This document shows, piece after piece, positions 8,600 through 16,498 of a stretch of 44,451 nt of DNA. The stretch's first letter is position 1, and each line of letters begins with the position of its first letter. This stretch comes from CAZTHL01 sp964613585 (GTDB lineage: Bacteria; Pseudomonadota; Alphaproteobacteria; DSM-16000; Inquilinaceae), in the NCBI GenBank assembly GCA_964613585.1, contig CAZTHL010000026.1, forward strand, positions 1 through 44,451. The letters run 5' to 3'. The translations under genes were made by a program, and so were the position numbers. Below the pieces are notes generated by a model. That model saw only the letters and a list, made by a program, of their open reading frames with translations. It was not told the origin of the DNA and did not search any database.

Positions 8600-9814
8600 T
8601 CAGGCCCGCTGCCGCGCCGGGTAGGGCATGACGCGCGCCGCAGCGATCGCCTCGACGGCAAGCTCGTTGACCCGGTCGAGCCCGTCGAGCATGCCCGGGA
8701 TCATGGCGCCCGAGGGGCGGTTCTGCCCGGGCAGAGCGCGCAACGCCGTGGCCATGTCGGCCGGATCGCGGTCGGGCCGGTGCGGCAGCATGCGCGCCAG
8801 GCCCAGCGCCTCGGCCCGCGAGGCACGGATCAACTGCTCGAGCCGCGGGCGGACCCGCGGCACCAGGAGAGCCGGCTTGTCGAAGGACAGAATCTCGCAG
8901 AATGTGTTGTAGCCGCCCATGGCGACGACGCCGACCGCGCCGTGCATCAGGTTCTCCAGATGGGCGTCGAAGGTGATGGTCTCGATGTCGGGCAGGACCT
9001 CGGCCCGGGCGGCGAACTGCCGCTGGCGCTCGGCCGGCATGAACGGCCCCATCACGATGAGCGCCGGAACCGGCAGCGCGCGGTCGGTCTCGTAGGCGCT
9101 CAGCACCCAGTCGACCAGGTCGGCGCCGTCGCCGCCGCCGCCCGGCGTGACCAGGATGTACGGCCCATCGAACGGCAGGCGCGTGGCCGCCGTCGCCGCC
9201 GAGGGGTTGCGCCGCAGGTAGCCGGTGTACGTCACCATGTCCTGCACCGACGCCGGCAGGTCGATCCCCTGGAGAGGGTTGCAGACCTGCGGCAGCCCGT
9301 AGACCCAGATGGCGCCGTACAGCTGCTCCAGCGCCGGCAGCACGTTCTTGCGCTGCCATTCCGGGGCCAGCAGGGCCGGCTCGTCCATGACGTCGCGCAG
9401 GCCGAGCGCGAGCGGCGTGCCGCGCGCCTTGAGCAGCTCGAGCGTCGGCCGCACCTCCCCGCGCAGGCCGAGCGGCTCCTTGTCGACCAGGAACAGGTCG
9501 GGATCGAAGGTGTCGGCCGTGTGCTCGATGATCGAGGCGCGCATGGCCAGCGTGTCCTCGACGCCGATGTCGAGATTGAGCGAGGTGTACTCGCCGTTGC
9601 GCAGCTTGATCACGCCCGGGACGCGGACGAAGTCGACGCGCACGCGGAAATCGAAGCTGCCGATGATCGGCGAGCCGGTCAGGATCAGCACTGACATGCC
9701 CGCGTTGCGCTGCACCAGCGCATGGGCGATGGCCCGGCATCGGCGCAGATGGCCGAGGCCGAAGGAGTCGTGGCTGTAGATCAGGACGCGGCTGCTGTGG
9801 GTGCGCTTGGCCAT
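8600..9814 (-). CDS. COG4671-type predicted glycosyltransferase (MurG/GT28-like)
   Basis: ATG at 9814 (MAKRTHSS) gives 404 residues; the open frame runs to 9925 but the extra part is Pro/Arg-rich and not family-like. The N-terminus VLIYSHDSFGLGHLRRCRAI is the hallmark of COG4671, a GT-B family distantly related to MurG. Later segments include FLVDKEPLGLRGE, ILVTPGGGGDG near the middle and the VVAMGGYNTFCEILS donor-binding loop, followed by PALLVPRVRPRLEQLIRA. The last two are classical GT28-like nucleotide-sugar contacts. It is the first gene of a two-gene - strand operon and faces the ABC/CNBD/methyltransferase genes across a 247-bp divergent region. The true substrate is unknown for the family. 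Confidence 0.85.
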   Translation of the reverse strand: MAKRTHSSRVLIYSHDSFGLGHLRRCRAIAHALVQRNAGMSVLILTGSPIIGSFDFRVRVDFVRVPGVIKLRNGEYTSLNLDIGVEDTLAMRASIIEHTADTFDPDLFLVDKEPLGLRGEVRPTLELLKARGTPLALGLRDVMDEPALLAPEWQRKNVLPALEQLYGAIWVYGLPQVCNPLQGIDLPASVQDMVTYTGYLRRNPSAATAATRLPFDGPYILVTPGGGGDGADLVDWVLSAYETDRALPVPALIVMGPFMPAERQRQFAARAEVLPDIETITFDAHLENLMHGAVGVVAMGGYNTFCEILSFDKPALLVPRVRPRLEQLIRASRAEALGLARMLPHRPDRDPADMATALRALPGQNRPSGAMIPGMLDGLDRVNELAVEAIAAARVMPYPARQRA

Positions 9815-9978
9815 GGCACGGGACGAGATCGGATCGGTGGCGACGGGCTCGCGAGCACGCCCGGGGCTACCGGCGCGCCGTGGCGCTCTCCGCGGTGTGC
9901 TGGGTGCGGGAAAGATGATCGACAATGCTCATCGTTCACGGGATCTGTAACACGACCACAGCTCCGGGGTAACGGGAT

Positions 9979-10007
9979 TTGCCGTCTCCGGCTGAATGCG
10001 CTAGCGT
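9979..10007 (+). promoter_or_regulatory. Candidate sigma-70 promoter for the ABC/CNBD/methyltransferase trio
   Basis: TTGCCG at 9979-9984 and TAGCGT at 10002-10007 are separated by 17 bp and sit 55 bp before the ATG of the ABC gene. The match to consensus is partial, and there is no independent support. Confidence 0.35.
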
Positions 10008-10061
10008 CCGTGGTCGTTCCCGCCACAGCGTGCGCCGGCCCGCGCACTTCGGACGCGCGGC

Positions 10062-12710
10062 ATGGAAAGAAACGTCTTCGGGTTCATCTACCGACATAGC
10101 AGAAAACAACAGATCTTTGTCCTGACGCTGACGCTGATTTCTTTTCCCTTTCTCTATTATAGCCTCGAGCTGCCCAAGCTGATCATCAACGAGGCTATCG
10201 CCGGCGAAGACTTTCCCAAGGCGCTTTTGGGCGTGTCCTTGGAGCAGGTGCCGTACCTGTTCGCGCTGTGCGGCATATTCCTGGCCCTGGTCTTCATCAA
10301 CGGCGGCTTCAAGTATTACATCAATGTTTATCGCGGCCAGCTCGGCGAGCGCATGCTGCGGCGCCTGCGCTACGAGCTGTACAGCCGCGTGCTGCGCTTC
10401 CGCCTGCCCCGCTTCAAGAAGACGAGCTCGGGCGAGATCATCCCGATGATCACCGGCGAGGTGGAGCCGATCGGCGGCTTCGTCGGCGATGCCTTCGCCC
10501 TGCCGGCCTTCCAGGGCGGCACGCTGCTGGTCTACCTTGTGTTCATCTTCGTGCAGGACCCGGTGCTCGGCGCCGCCTCGATCGCGCTCTACCCCCTGCA
10601 GGGTTACCTCATCCCGAGGCTGCAGAAGCGGGTGAACCAGCTTGGCAAGGAGCGGGTGCGCACGGTGCGCCGCCTGTCCGAGAAGGTCGGCGAGACCGTG
10701 GCCGGCAGCCCGGAGATCCACGCCCACGGCACCGCCAACCTGCATCTGGCCGAGGTGTCCGATCAGCTGGGCACCATCTTCGACATCCGTTACGAGATCT
10801 TTCGGCGGAAGTTCTTCATCAAGTTCCTGAACAACTTTCTCAACCAGCTGACGCCGTTCTTCTTCTACTCGATCGGCGGCTACCTGGTCCTGCAGGGCTC
10901 GCTGTCGTTCGGCGCGCTGGTCGCCGTCCTGGCGGCCTACAAGGACCTGTCCTCGCCGTGGCGGGAGCTGCTCAACTACTATCAAAGGGTTGAGGATGTC
11001 CGCATCAAGTACGCTCAAGTCGTGGAGCAGTTCCAGCCCGAGGACATCATGTCGACCGAGCAGCTGACCGCCAACGAGCGTCTGGAGGGCCCGCTGCCGC
11101 GCGAGCTCGTGCTCAGCAACGTCGGTTTCGCCGAGGACGACGGGGTGGCGATCCTCGAGGGGCTGTCCTGCTCGCTGCCGACCGACCGCCATATCGGCGT
11201 GCTCGGCGGCAACGCCAGCGGCAAGGACGAGCTGATGCTGCTGCTGGGCCGGCTCCTGGTGCCGACGACCGGGCGCATCCGGCTGGGCGAGCTGAACTAC
11301 GCGGAGCTGCCCGAGTCGATCATCGGGGAGCGCCTGACCTACGTGGGCCCGAGCAGCTTCATGTTCACCGACACGCTTCGGGCCAACCTGTACTATGGGC
11401 TCAAGCACCGGCCGGTCCGTCAGGTGGACTACGAGGGTGACGACCTGGAGTGGCGCCGCAAGCGCATCGCCGAGGCGCTGGCCTCCGGCAACACCGACCA
11501 GGACGTGCGGGCGGACTGGATCGACTACGCGGCGGCCGGGGTCGAGGGCCCGCACGAGCTACAGACCAAGGCGGTGGAGATCCTGGACGACGTGGACATG
11601 GTCGAGGATGTCTACCGGCTCGGGCTGAACGGCTCGATCGACCCGGAGCGCTACCAGGAGACGGCGGAGAAGGTGATGCGGGCCCGGGTCGCCGTCCGCG
11701 AGCGGCTGGCCGGCGACGAGACTCTGTCCGGCCTGGTCGAGCTGTTCGACGCCGAGCGCTACAACACCAGCGCCACGGTCGCCGAGAACCTGCTCTTCGG
11801 CACGCCGGTCGGGCCCACCTTCAGCCCGGACAACATGGCGGCCAACGAGTACGTCCTCACCGTGCTCGACCGGGTGGCACTGACTGATGACTTCCTGCGC
11901 ATGGGCGTCAGCGTGGCCGAGACGATGATCGAGCTGTTCGCCGATCTGCCTCCAGGGCACGAGTTCTTCGAGCAGTTCAGCTTCATCTCGTCCGACGAGC
12001 TGCCCGAGTTCCAGCCTCTCGTCACCCGGGCGCGCAAGGAAGGCGCCGAGGCGCTCAAGGGCGAGGATCGCTCGCGGGTCATGTCGCTGCCCTTCAAGCT
12101 GATCGTGTCGCGCCACCGGCTCGGCCTTGTCGACGGGCCGATGCAGGAGCGCCTGGTCGAGGCGCGCCGCCTGTTCGCGAGCGACCTGCCGGAGGCGCTG
12201 CGGCCGGCGGTCGAGTTCTTCGACGCCCAGCGCTACAACGCCGCCGCCTCGATCCAGGATAACATCCTGTTCGGAAAGGTCCGCTACGGTCAGGCCGGTG
12301 TCGCCGACCAGGTGCAGGAGCTGATCACCGGGATGGTCGACCAGATGGCTCTCAGGGATCCGATCATCGCGGTCGGGCTCGACCATTCCGTCGGGGTCGC
12401 CGGATCGCGGCTGTCGGCGGCGCAGCGGCAGAAGCTCGGTCTGGCCCGAGCCTTGCTCAAGGGTCCGGAGCTGCTGGTGATGAACGGCGCGACGGGCACG
12501 CTCGACGGCGTCAGCCAGGCGCGGGTGACCGAGGCGGTGCGCCGGCGCCAGGCCGGCAAGGGGCTGATCTGGTCACCCCACCGGCCGAGCCTGGCGCGGC
12601 CGCTCGATGAAGTCCTGGTGCTCAAGGGCGGGCGCCTCGTCGCCCGCGGCCGCTTCGACGAGCTGGCAGCGCACGAGGAGGCGTTGCGCGAGTTGATTCA
12701 TGCGGAATAG
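10062..12710 (+). CDS. ABC exporter-like protein with degenerate, insertion-bearing ATPase domain
   Basis: 882 residues. Residues 1-320 are a type-I exporter membrane domain (hydrophobic stretches about 19-36, 66-88, 152-186 and 258-293). An ATPase domain starts near 346. Motif by motif: Walker A is GGNASGKD (382-389), with Asp where Ser/Thr should bind Mg. The Q-loop region reads LTYVGPSSFMF (425-435), without Gln. The signature is LSAAQ (784-788). Walker B is LLVMNGATGTLD (804-815), with Asn808 and Gly809 in place of the Asp and catalytic Glu. His840 of the switch (SPHRPS) is kept. About 300 residues are inserted between Q-loop and signature, containing two copies of a D-A-x-R-Y-N ... E/D-N-x-L-F-G unit (559-584 and 717-743). 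Expected hydrolysis is therefore weak or absent; nucleotide sensing or another ATPase partner is inferred. It is the first gene of a trio with a cNMP-binding protein and a methyltransferase. I know of ABC/CNBD/MTase neighbourhoods in alphaproteobacteria but no assigned function. Confidence 0.85.
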   Translation: MERNVFGFIYRHSRKQQIFVLTLTLISFPFLYYSLELPKLIINEAIAGEDFPKALLGVSLEQVPYLFALCGIFLALVFINGGFKYYINVYRGQLGERMLRRLRYELYSRVLRFRLPRFKKTSSGEIIPMITGEVEPIGGFVGDAFALPAFQGGTLLVYLVFIFVQDPVLGAASIALYPLQGYLIPRLQKRVNQLGKERVRTVRRLSEKVGETVAGSPEIHAHGTANLHLAEVSDQLGTIFDIRYEIFRRKFFIKFLNNFLNQLTPFFFYSIGGYLVLQGSLSFGALVAVLAAYKDLSSPWRELLNYYQRVEDVRIKYAQVVEQFQPEDIMSTEQLTANERLEGPLPRELVLSNVGFAEDDGVAILEGLSCSLPTDRHIGVLGGNASGKDELMLLLGRLLVPTTGRIRLGELNYAELPESIIGERLTYVGPSSFMFTDTLRANLYYGLKHRPVRQVDYEGDDLEWRRKRIAEALASGNTDQDVRADWIDYAAAGVEGPHELQTKAVEILDDVDMVEDVYRLGLNGSIDPERYQETAEKVMRARVAVRERLAGDETLSGLVELFDAERYNTSATVAENLLFGTPVGPTFSPDNMAANEYVLTVLDRVALTDDFLRMGVSVAETMIELFADLPPGHEFFEQFSFISSDELPEFQPLVTRARKEGAEALKGEDRSRVMSLPFKLIVSRHRLGLVDGPMQERLVEARRLFASDLPEALRPAVEFFDAQRYNAAASIQDNILFGKVRYGQAGVADQVQELITGMVDQMALRDPIIAVGLDHSVGVAGSRLSAAQRQKLGLARALLKGPELLVMNGATGTLDGVSQARVTEAVRRRQAGKGLIWSPHRPSLARPLDEVLVLKGGRLVARGRFDELAAHEEALRELIHAE

Positions 12711-12737
12711 TGCATTCGATGGCGAGGGAGGTGACCG

Positions 12738-13238
12738 GTGAGCCTTGTCGAGGAAGTGGACCTGCTCCGCCGGATCCCGCTGTTCGCCAACATCGAGACC
12801 TCGAAGCTGAAGCTGCTGGCCTTCACCAGCGAGCGGGTGCGCTTCCGGCCGGGCGAGACCCTGTTCGAGCAGGACGAGATGGGCAAGGCCGCCTACATCA
12901 TCATGAGCGGCGAGGCCGACGTGGTGGTGCGCACGCCCCACGGGCCGATCACCGTGGCCACCGTGTCCAAGAACGACTTTGTCGGCGAGATCGCCATCCT
13001 GTGCGACGTGCCGCGAACGGCGACGGTCACCGCCCGCACCGAGCTGACCACCCTGTGCATCTCGAAGGACCTGTTCTTCCGGCTGGTCAACGAGTTTCCG
13101 CAGATGGCGGTGGAGATGATGCGCGTCCTGGCGCAGCGCCTGGAGCGCACGACCAAGGACGCCGCCCAGGCGCGCCAGGAGGCGCAGGAAGCGGCAGCGC
13201 GCCTCGCCAAGGTGCAGCCGCCGGCGCCGCCCGCCTGA
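12738..13238 (+). CDS. Stand-alone cyclic-nucleotide-binding domain protein
   Basis: GTG at 12738 follows GGGAGGTGACC and gives 166 residues. Residues about 8-125 are one CNB domain: LLRRIPLFANIETSKL helix, FRPGETLFEQDEMGKAAYII (beta roll), and the phosphate-binding cassette GEIAILCDVPRTATVTA (about 83-99) with the Glu and Arg that contact the cyclic phosphate and ribose. After it comes an Ala/Gln/Glu-rich helical tail (about 135-166). There is no helix-turn-helix, kinase or channel domain, so any output must come from a partner. Its place 27 bp after the ABC gene and 41 bp before a methyltransferase suggests it gates one of these. cAMP or cGMP specificity cannot be judged. Confidence 0.86.
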   Translation: MSLVEEVDLLRRIPLFANIETSKLKLLAFTSERVRFRPGETLFEQDEMGKAAYIIMSGEADVVVRTPHGPITVATVSKNDFVGEIAILCDVPRTATVTARTELTTLCISKDLFFRLVNEFPQMAVEMMRVLAQRLERTTKDAAQARQEAQEAAARLAKVQPPAPPA

Positions 13239-13279
13239 TCGCGCACTGCCGGCATCCCGCCACGTGGGCACGGCCGCCC

Positions 13280-13807
13280 GTGAGCCGCCTCGACAGCTTC
13301 ATTCGGCGCATGCAGGCGCAGCGCGACTGCCTGAACTGGGCGACGGGCGCCATCGCCGACCGGCCGGGCCCGGTGCTCGAGCTCGGCCTCGGCAACGGCC
13401 GCACTTATGATCATCTGCGCGAGCGGCTGCCGGAGCGCGACATTTATGTGCTCGACCGGCGCATCGCCGCCCACCCGGACTGCATTCCGCCGCCGGAACG
13501 GATGGTCCTGGGCGAGGTGGAGGAGACGCTGCCGTGCCTGGCGCGCCGGCTCGGCGCGGTGGCGGCGCTGATCCACACCGACCTCGGCACCGGCGACGCC
13601 GCGGCCAATGCCGCCCTGGCCGAACGGCTCGGCCCGCTTCTGGCGCCGCTGCTCAGCCCGGGCGGCATCGTTCTGGCCAACCACGCGCTGTCGGTCGCCG
13701 CGTGGCGCCCGCTGCCGCTGCCGCCGACGGTCAAGCCGGGCCGTTATTGGCTCTACCGGGCCCCCGAGGACGCGCGCATCCCGCGGGTCATGCCGGCGCG
13801 CGGGTGA
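13280..13807 (+). CDS. Small class-I SAM-dependent methyltransferase
   Basis: The frame is open much further upstream, but GTG at 13280 gives a 175-residue product with a natural N-terminus (SRLDSFIRRMQAQRDCLNWA). SAM motif I is VLELGLGNGRTYDHL (about 32-46), followed by the acidic strand end IYVLDRR and a LIHTDLGTGDAAANAALA segment. The last part (LSPGGIVLANHAL) is the usual motif IV/post-VI region. Length and pattern resemble the small family Pfam calls Methyltransf_17, whose substrate is unknown; this assignment is from memory and tentative. It is the last gene of the trio with the ABC and cNMP proteins. Confidence 0.75.
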   Translation: MSRLDSFIRRMQAQRDCLNWATGAIADRPGPVLELGLGNGRTYDHLRERLPERDIYVLDRRIAAHPDCIPPPERMVLGEVEETLPCLARRLGAVAALIHTDLGTGDAAANAALAERLGPLLAPLLSPGGIVLANHALSVAAWRPLPLPPTVKPGRYWLYRAPEDARIPRVMPARG

Positions 13808-13870
13808 TGGCCGCGCTGATGGTCGCGCGCCGCTGCCGCGCCGACCGGGCATCGCGTCGGTCCGGCGGCA

Positions 13871-14680
13871 TCACAGGTCCAGATCGACCCAGACCGGCAC
13901 ATGGTCGGACGGCTTGGGCTGCCAGCCGCGCGCCTCGCGCAGGATGCCGGCCCGTTGCAGGCCATGGGCGAGCGGTGGCGTGACCCAGACATGATCGAGC
14001 CGGCGCCCGCGGTCGGAGGCCTCCCAGTCGCGCGCCCGATAGCTCCACCAGCTGTACAGCTTCTCCCCGTGCGGCACGAAGTGGCGCACCGCGTCGACCC
14101 AGCCGAGCGAGCCCTGCATGGCGGTGAGCCGCTCCACCTCGGCCGGGGTGTGGCTCACCACGTCGAGCATCTGCTTGTGCGACCAGACGTCGTTCTCCAA
14201 CGGCGCAATGTTGAGGTCGCCGGTGAGCACGATCCGGTCGGCTGTTCGCCGCGCGCTCGGCCACCACGCCGTCAACTCGTCGACGAACTGGAGCTTGTGC
14301 GCGAACTTCGGGTTCTCGTCCGGATCGGGAACATCGCCCCCGGACGGCACGTACAGGCTGTGCAGCTCGAACGGCTCGCCGGTCGCGTCGCCGCGCAGCC
14401 GGCAGACCACGTGCCGGCAGTCGGTCCGGCCGCACCAGTGCGCGATCTCATGGCTGTCGAAGGCAAGCCGCGAGAGAATGGCAACCCCGTTGTAGCCCTT
14501 CATGCCGGAGACGGCGATGTGCGCGTAGCCGCGCTCGACCAGCGGCTCGCGGGGGAACAGGCCGTCCGGCACCTTGGTCTCCTGCAGGCACAGAAGATCG
14601 GGCCGCAGCTCGTCGAGGAGCCGCAGCAGCAGCGGCAGGCGGAGCCGCACCGAGTTGATGTTCCAGGTGGCGATGCGCAC
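13871..14680 (-). CDS. xthA: Exodeoxyribonuclease III (AP endonuclease)
   Basis: 269 residues, the normal length. The enzyme cuts at abasic sites and chews 3' ends during base-excision repair. All active-site residues of the family are visible: Asn7 (WNINSVR), Glu34 (LCLQETK), Tyr110 (LYVPSGG), Asp155 and Asn157 (LTGDLNIAP), Asp229 (RRLDHVW) and His260 (PSDHVPV). It converges with the + strand trio (63 bp gap) and is probably a single-gene unit; a repeat element lies upstream of it. Confidence 0.95.
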   Translation of the reverse strand: MRIATWNINSVRLRLPLLLRLLDELRPDLLCLQETKVPDGLFPREPLVERGYAHIAVSGMKGYNGVAILSRLAFDSHEIAHWCGRTDCRHVVCRLRGDATGEPFELHSLYVPSGGDVPDPDENPKFAHKLQFVDELTAWWPSARRTADRIVLTGDLNIAPLENDVWSHKQMLDVVSHTPAEVERLTAMQGSLGWVDAVRHFVPHGEKLYSWWSYRARDWEASDRGRRLDHVWVTPPLAHGLQRAGILREARGWQPKPSDHVPVWVDLDL

Positions 14681-15192
14681 GAGAGCCGGCTGGTCGGGCT
14701 ACGGTCGCCTTCAGGGACCGCGAACGAAGCGGTGGGAGGATACGCGCACGCGGACGAGCCGAACAGCCGCTCGATGAGGCGGCGGAGCGCCCAAGGGACG
14801 CCGCCGCCGGTCGCACGGCTCACGGGTTGACGCCATCCATCGGCCCGGCTCGAAAGGGACAGGAGCACGGCGGAGATCATTGCCACCGTCAGTGCCGCAA
14901 AGGCGGCGATTCCGGCCGGCGCAGGGAACCGCAGGATCCCGAGCTCGATCGCCCTCAAGACAATGCTCGCTCACGTCAAGCGGGATCGGCTAGAGCGTTT
15001 CCGACTCATGGGGCATCGTCGGCTCGCTCCCCCGCCCGGCCAGCCTGGGCATGCTGTCGTTGGGTGGCCGCGCTGCGGAGCGGGCCGGTGCCGATCCCGC
15101 GTCAGGCGGGAACGCTCGAGCCGCGATCTCAGCATCGTGGACCAGGTGCGGACGGTCGAGCCGGTGCTCGGCGCACCCGATGGCGTGAGGCC
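14681..15192. other. Intergenic stretch holding repeat copy A
   Basis: 512 bp between xthA and the FAH-family gene (both on -). A - strand frame from a TTG at 14958 would encode a hydrophobic stretch but then runs into xthA out of frame, so I do not call it. The only clear structure is the 121-bp dispersed element at 14995-15115. Confidence 0.6.
14995..15115. repeat. Dispersed palindromic element, copy A
   Basis: The element starts GCGTTTCCG and ends CGGGAACGC (9-bp terminal inverted repeats, one mismatch). Inside, CGCCCGGCCA at about 15032-15042 pairs with TGGGTGGCCG(C) around 15061-15071, and between them lies a GGGCATGCTGTCGT loop. Copies B (20222-20339) and C (42190-42308) share ends, core and length. 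No target-site duplication is obvious, and it has no coding capacity. Confidence 0.75.
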
Positions 15193-15879
15193 TCACGCGA
15201 TCGTGACGCCCAGCGTGCCGATGCCGTCGATGCCGGCCTCAACCCGGTCGCCGCGCTCCAGCCGGCCGACGCCCTCCGGCGTGCCGGTCATGATCAGGTC
15301 GCCCGGCGCCAGGGTGACCAGCCGCGACAGGAGGGCCACGATCTCGGCCACGCTCCAGATCATGTCGGACAGGCTGCCGCGCTGCCGTTCGGCGCCGTTG
15401 ACGCTGAGGCTGATCGTCGCCGTACCGGGACCATCGAGGCCGGTGGCGGGGCGGATCCGGCTGCATGGCGCCGACGCGTCGAAGCCCTTGGCCATGTCCC
15501 AGGGGTGGCCGGCAGCCTTGGCCGTGGCCTGAAGGTCGCGCCGCGTCAGGTCGATGCCGACGGCGTAGCCGAAGACGTGGTTGAGCGCCCGGTCCTGGGC
15601 GATGTTGGCGCCGCCGCGGCCGATCGCCGCCACCAGCTCGACCTCGTGCTGCAGATCGGCCGTGGCCGGCGGGTAGGGGATCTCGCTGCCGTCGGGCACC
15701 GCCGCATCGCCCGGCTTGGCGAAGAAGAACGGCGGCTCGCGTGCGGGATCCGCCCCCATCTCCCGGGCATGGGCGGCGTAGTTCCGGGCCACGCAGTACA
15801 CGCGGCGGACCGGGAACAGGGCTGTCGTGCCGACCACGGGCAGGACGGGCCGTTCGGGCGCTGTGATGACGAAGTCCAT
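15193..15879 (-). CDS. Fumarylacetoacetate hydrolase family protein
   Basis: 228 residues, the size of the single-domain FAH enzymes that act on beta-diketo acids such as fumarylpyruvate or acylpyruvates. Typical elements are seen: VYCVARNYAAHAREMG (about 27-42), FFFAKPGDA, the metal-binding acidic pair in LQHEVELVAAIGRG (HEVE), GIDLTRRDLQ (Asp), WDMAKGFDASAP, and MTGTPEGVG near residue 197. This set is closest to fumarylpyruvate hydrolase-like members (NagK type), but no other gentisate-pathway gene is near, so the substrate is unknown. ATG at 15879 is used. It is divergent from the TRAP operon. Confidence 0.87.
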   Translation of the reverse strand: MDFVITAPERPVLPVVGTTALFPVRRVYCVARNYAAHAREMGADPAREPPFFFAKPGDAAVPDGSEIPYPPATADLQHEVELVAAIGRGGANIAQDRALNHVFGYAVGIDLTRRDLQATAKAAGHPWDMAKGFDASAPCSRIRPATGLDGPGTATISLSVNGAERQRGSLSDMIWSVAEIVALLSRLVTLAPGDLIMTGTPEGVGRLERGDRVEAGIDGIGTLGVTIA

Positions 15880-16498
15880 GGGCGACCTTCCTGACGCGGG
15901 GCCGAAGCCGGGCGGGCCGTCGGCGTTGCCACCGGTGCGGTACGCCGGCCTCTCGCGGGGATCACCATGCCAGCGAGGCGGGCGCCGGGAAAGACCGCGG
16001 AGGCTGCCGCCGAGACCCGTTGGCCACCCGTGCCGGCGCCGGCGCCCCGGTCCGTCGCCGCGAACGGCGGCCCGGGATCACCATGGCCCGGGCACGGGCG
16101 CTTTCGCCGGCAATGCCGGTTTTGCCCTGGACACACTGTCGTGCTCTTCGTTCTTGGCTACCGGGTCTTGTTTCGACTGCAATGGCAACCGAGGCGAATG
16201 CAGCGAAGCTCGTGAATGGTTGGTATCAGCGGCTCGTGGGCATGACGGCCTCCCGATGCCGGGCGGGCCCTGCCGTGCCCGGTCGGTCGGCGGCATGGCC
16301 AGGTCCGGCGCCCACCGGTGCGCGCTTTGGCCCCTCGCGAGCGGCTCCGTCCCCATCCCGCTTGGAAGCGTCGGGGGTCGACGACGCGGGATCGTCGCCA
16401 AGCTTAATGTGCGCGACAGGCGGCCCAAGCTTGGGCACTCTGTCGAACCGCACCCGCGCCCGCGCGTGCGCTCTCTCAGCAATCTGAACGGATTTGGC
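15880..16498. other. 619-bp divergent intergenic region before the TRAP operon
   Basis: No recognisable gene. Open frames here have no family features. Two things stand out: base composition falls toward 16130-16220 (for example a CGTTCTTGG...GTTTCGACTGCAATGG stretch), and there is a 14-bp perfect palindrome at 16423-16436 with a related half-site 25 bp upstream. Promoters for both neighbours must lie here. Confidence 0.55.
16398..16436. promoter_or_regulatory. Palindromic operator candidate upstream of dctP
   Basis: GCCCAAGCTTGGGC (16423-16436) is a perfect 14-bp palindrome. A partial copy CCAAGCTT (16398-16405) lies 25 bp earlier, so the spacing between the two centres is about 28 bp. It is about 60 bp before the dctP start. 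The layout fits a repressor site; the MarR-type gene at the end of the same gene group is a possible binder. Confidence 0.4.

Noticed and set aside
14500..14958. Small - strand membrane protein before xthA
   Set aside because: Its first 30 residues are hydrophobic, but the frame then overlaps xthA in a different frame, with no ribosome site or family likeness.
16107..16123. CCGGC-AAT-GCCGG plus TTTT stem-loop as a terminator
   Set aside because: It reads on +, but no + strand gene ends before it, and the stem is only five pairs.
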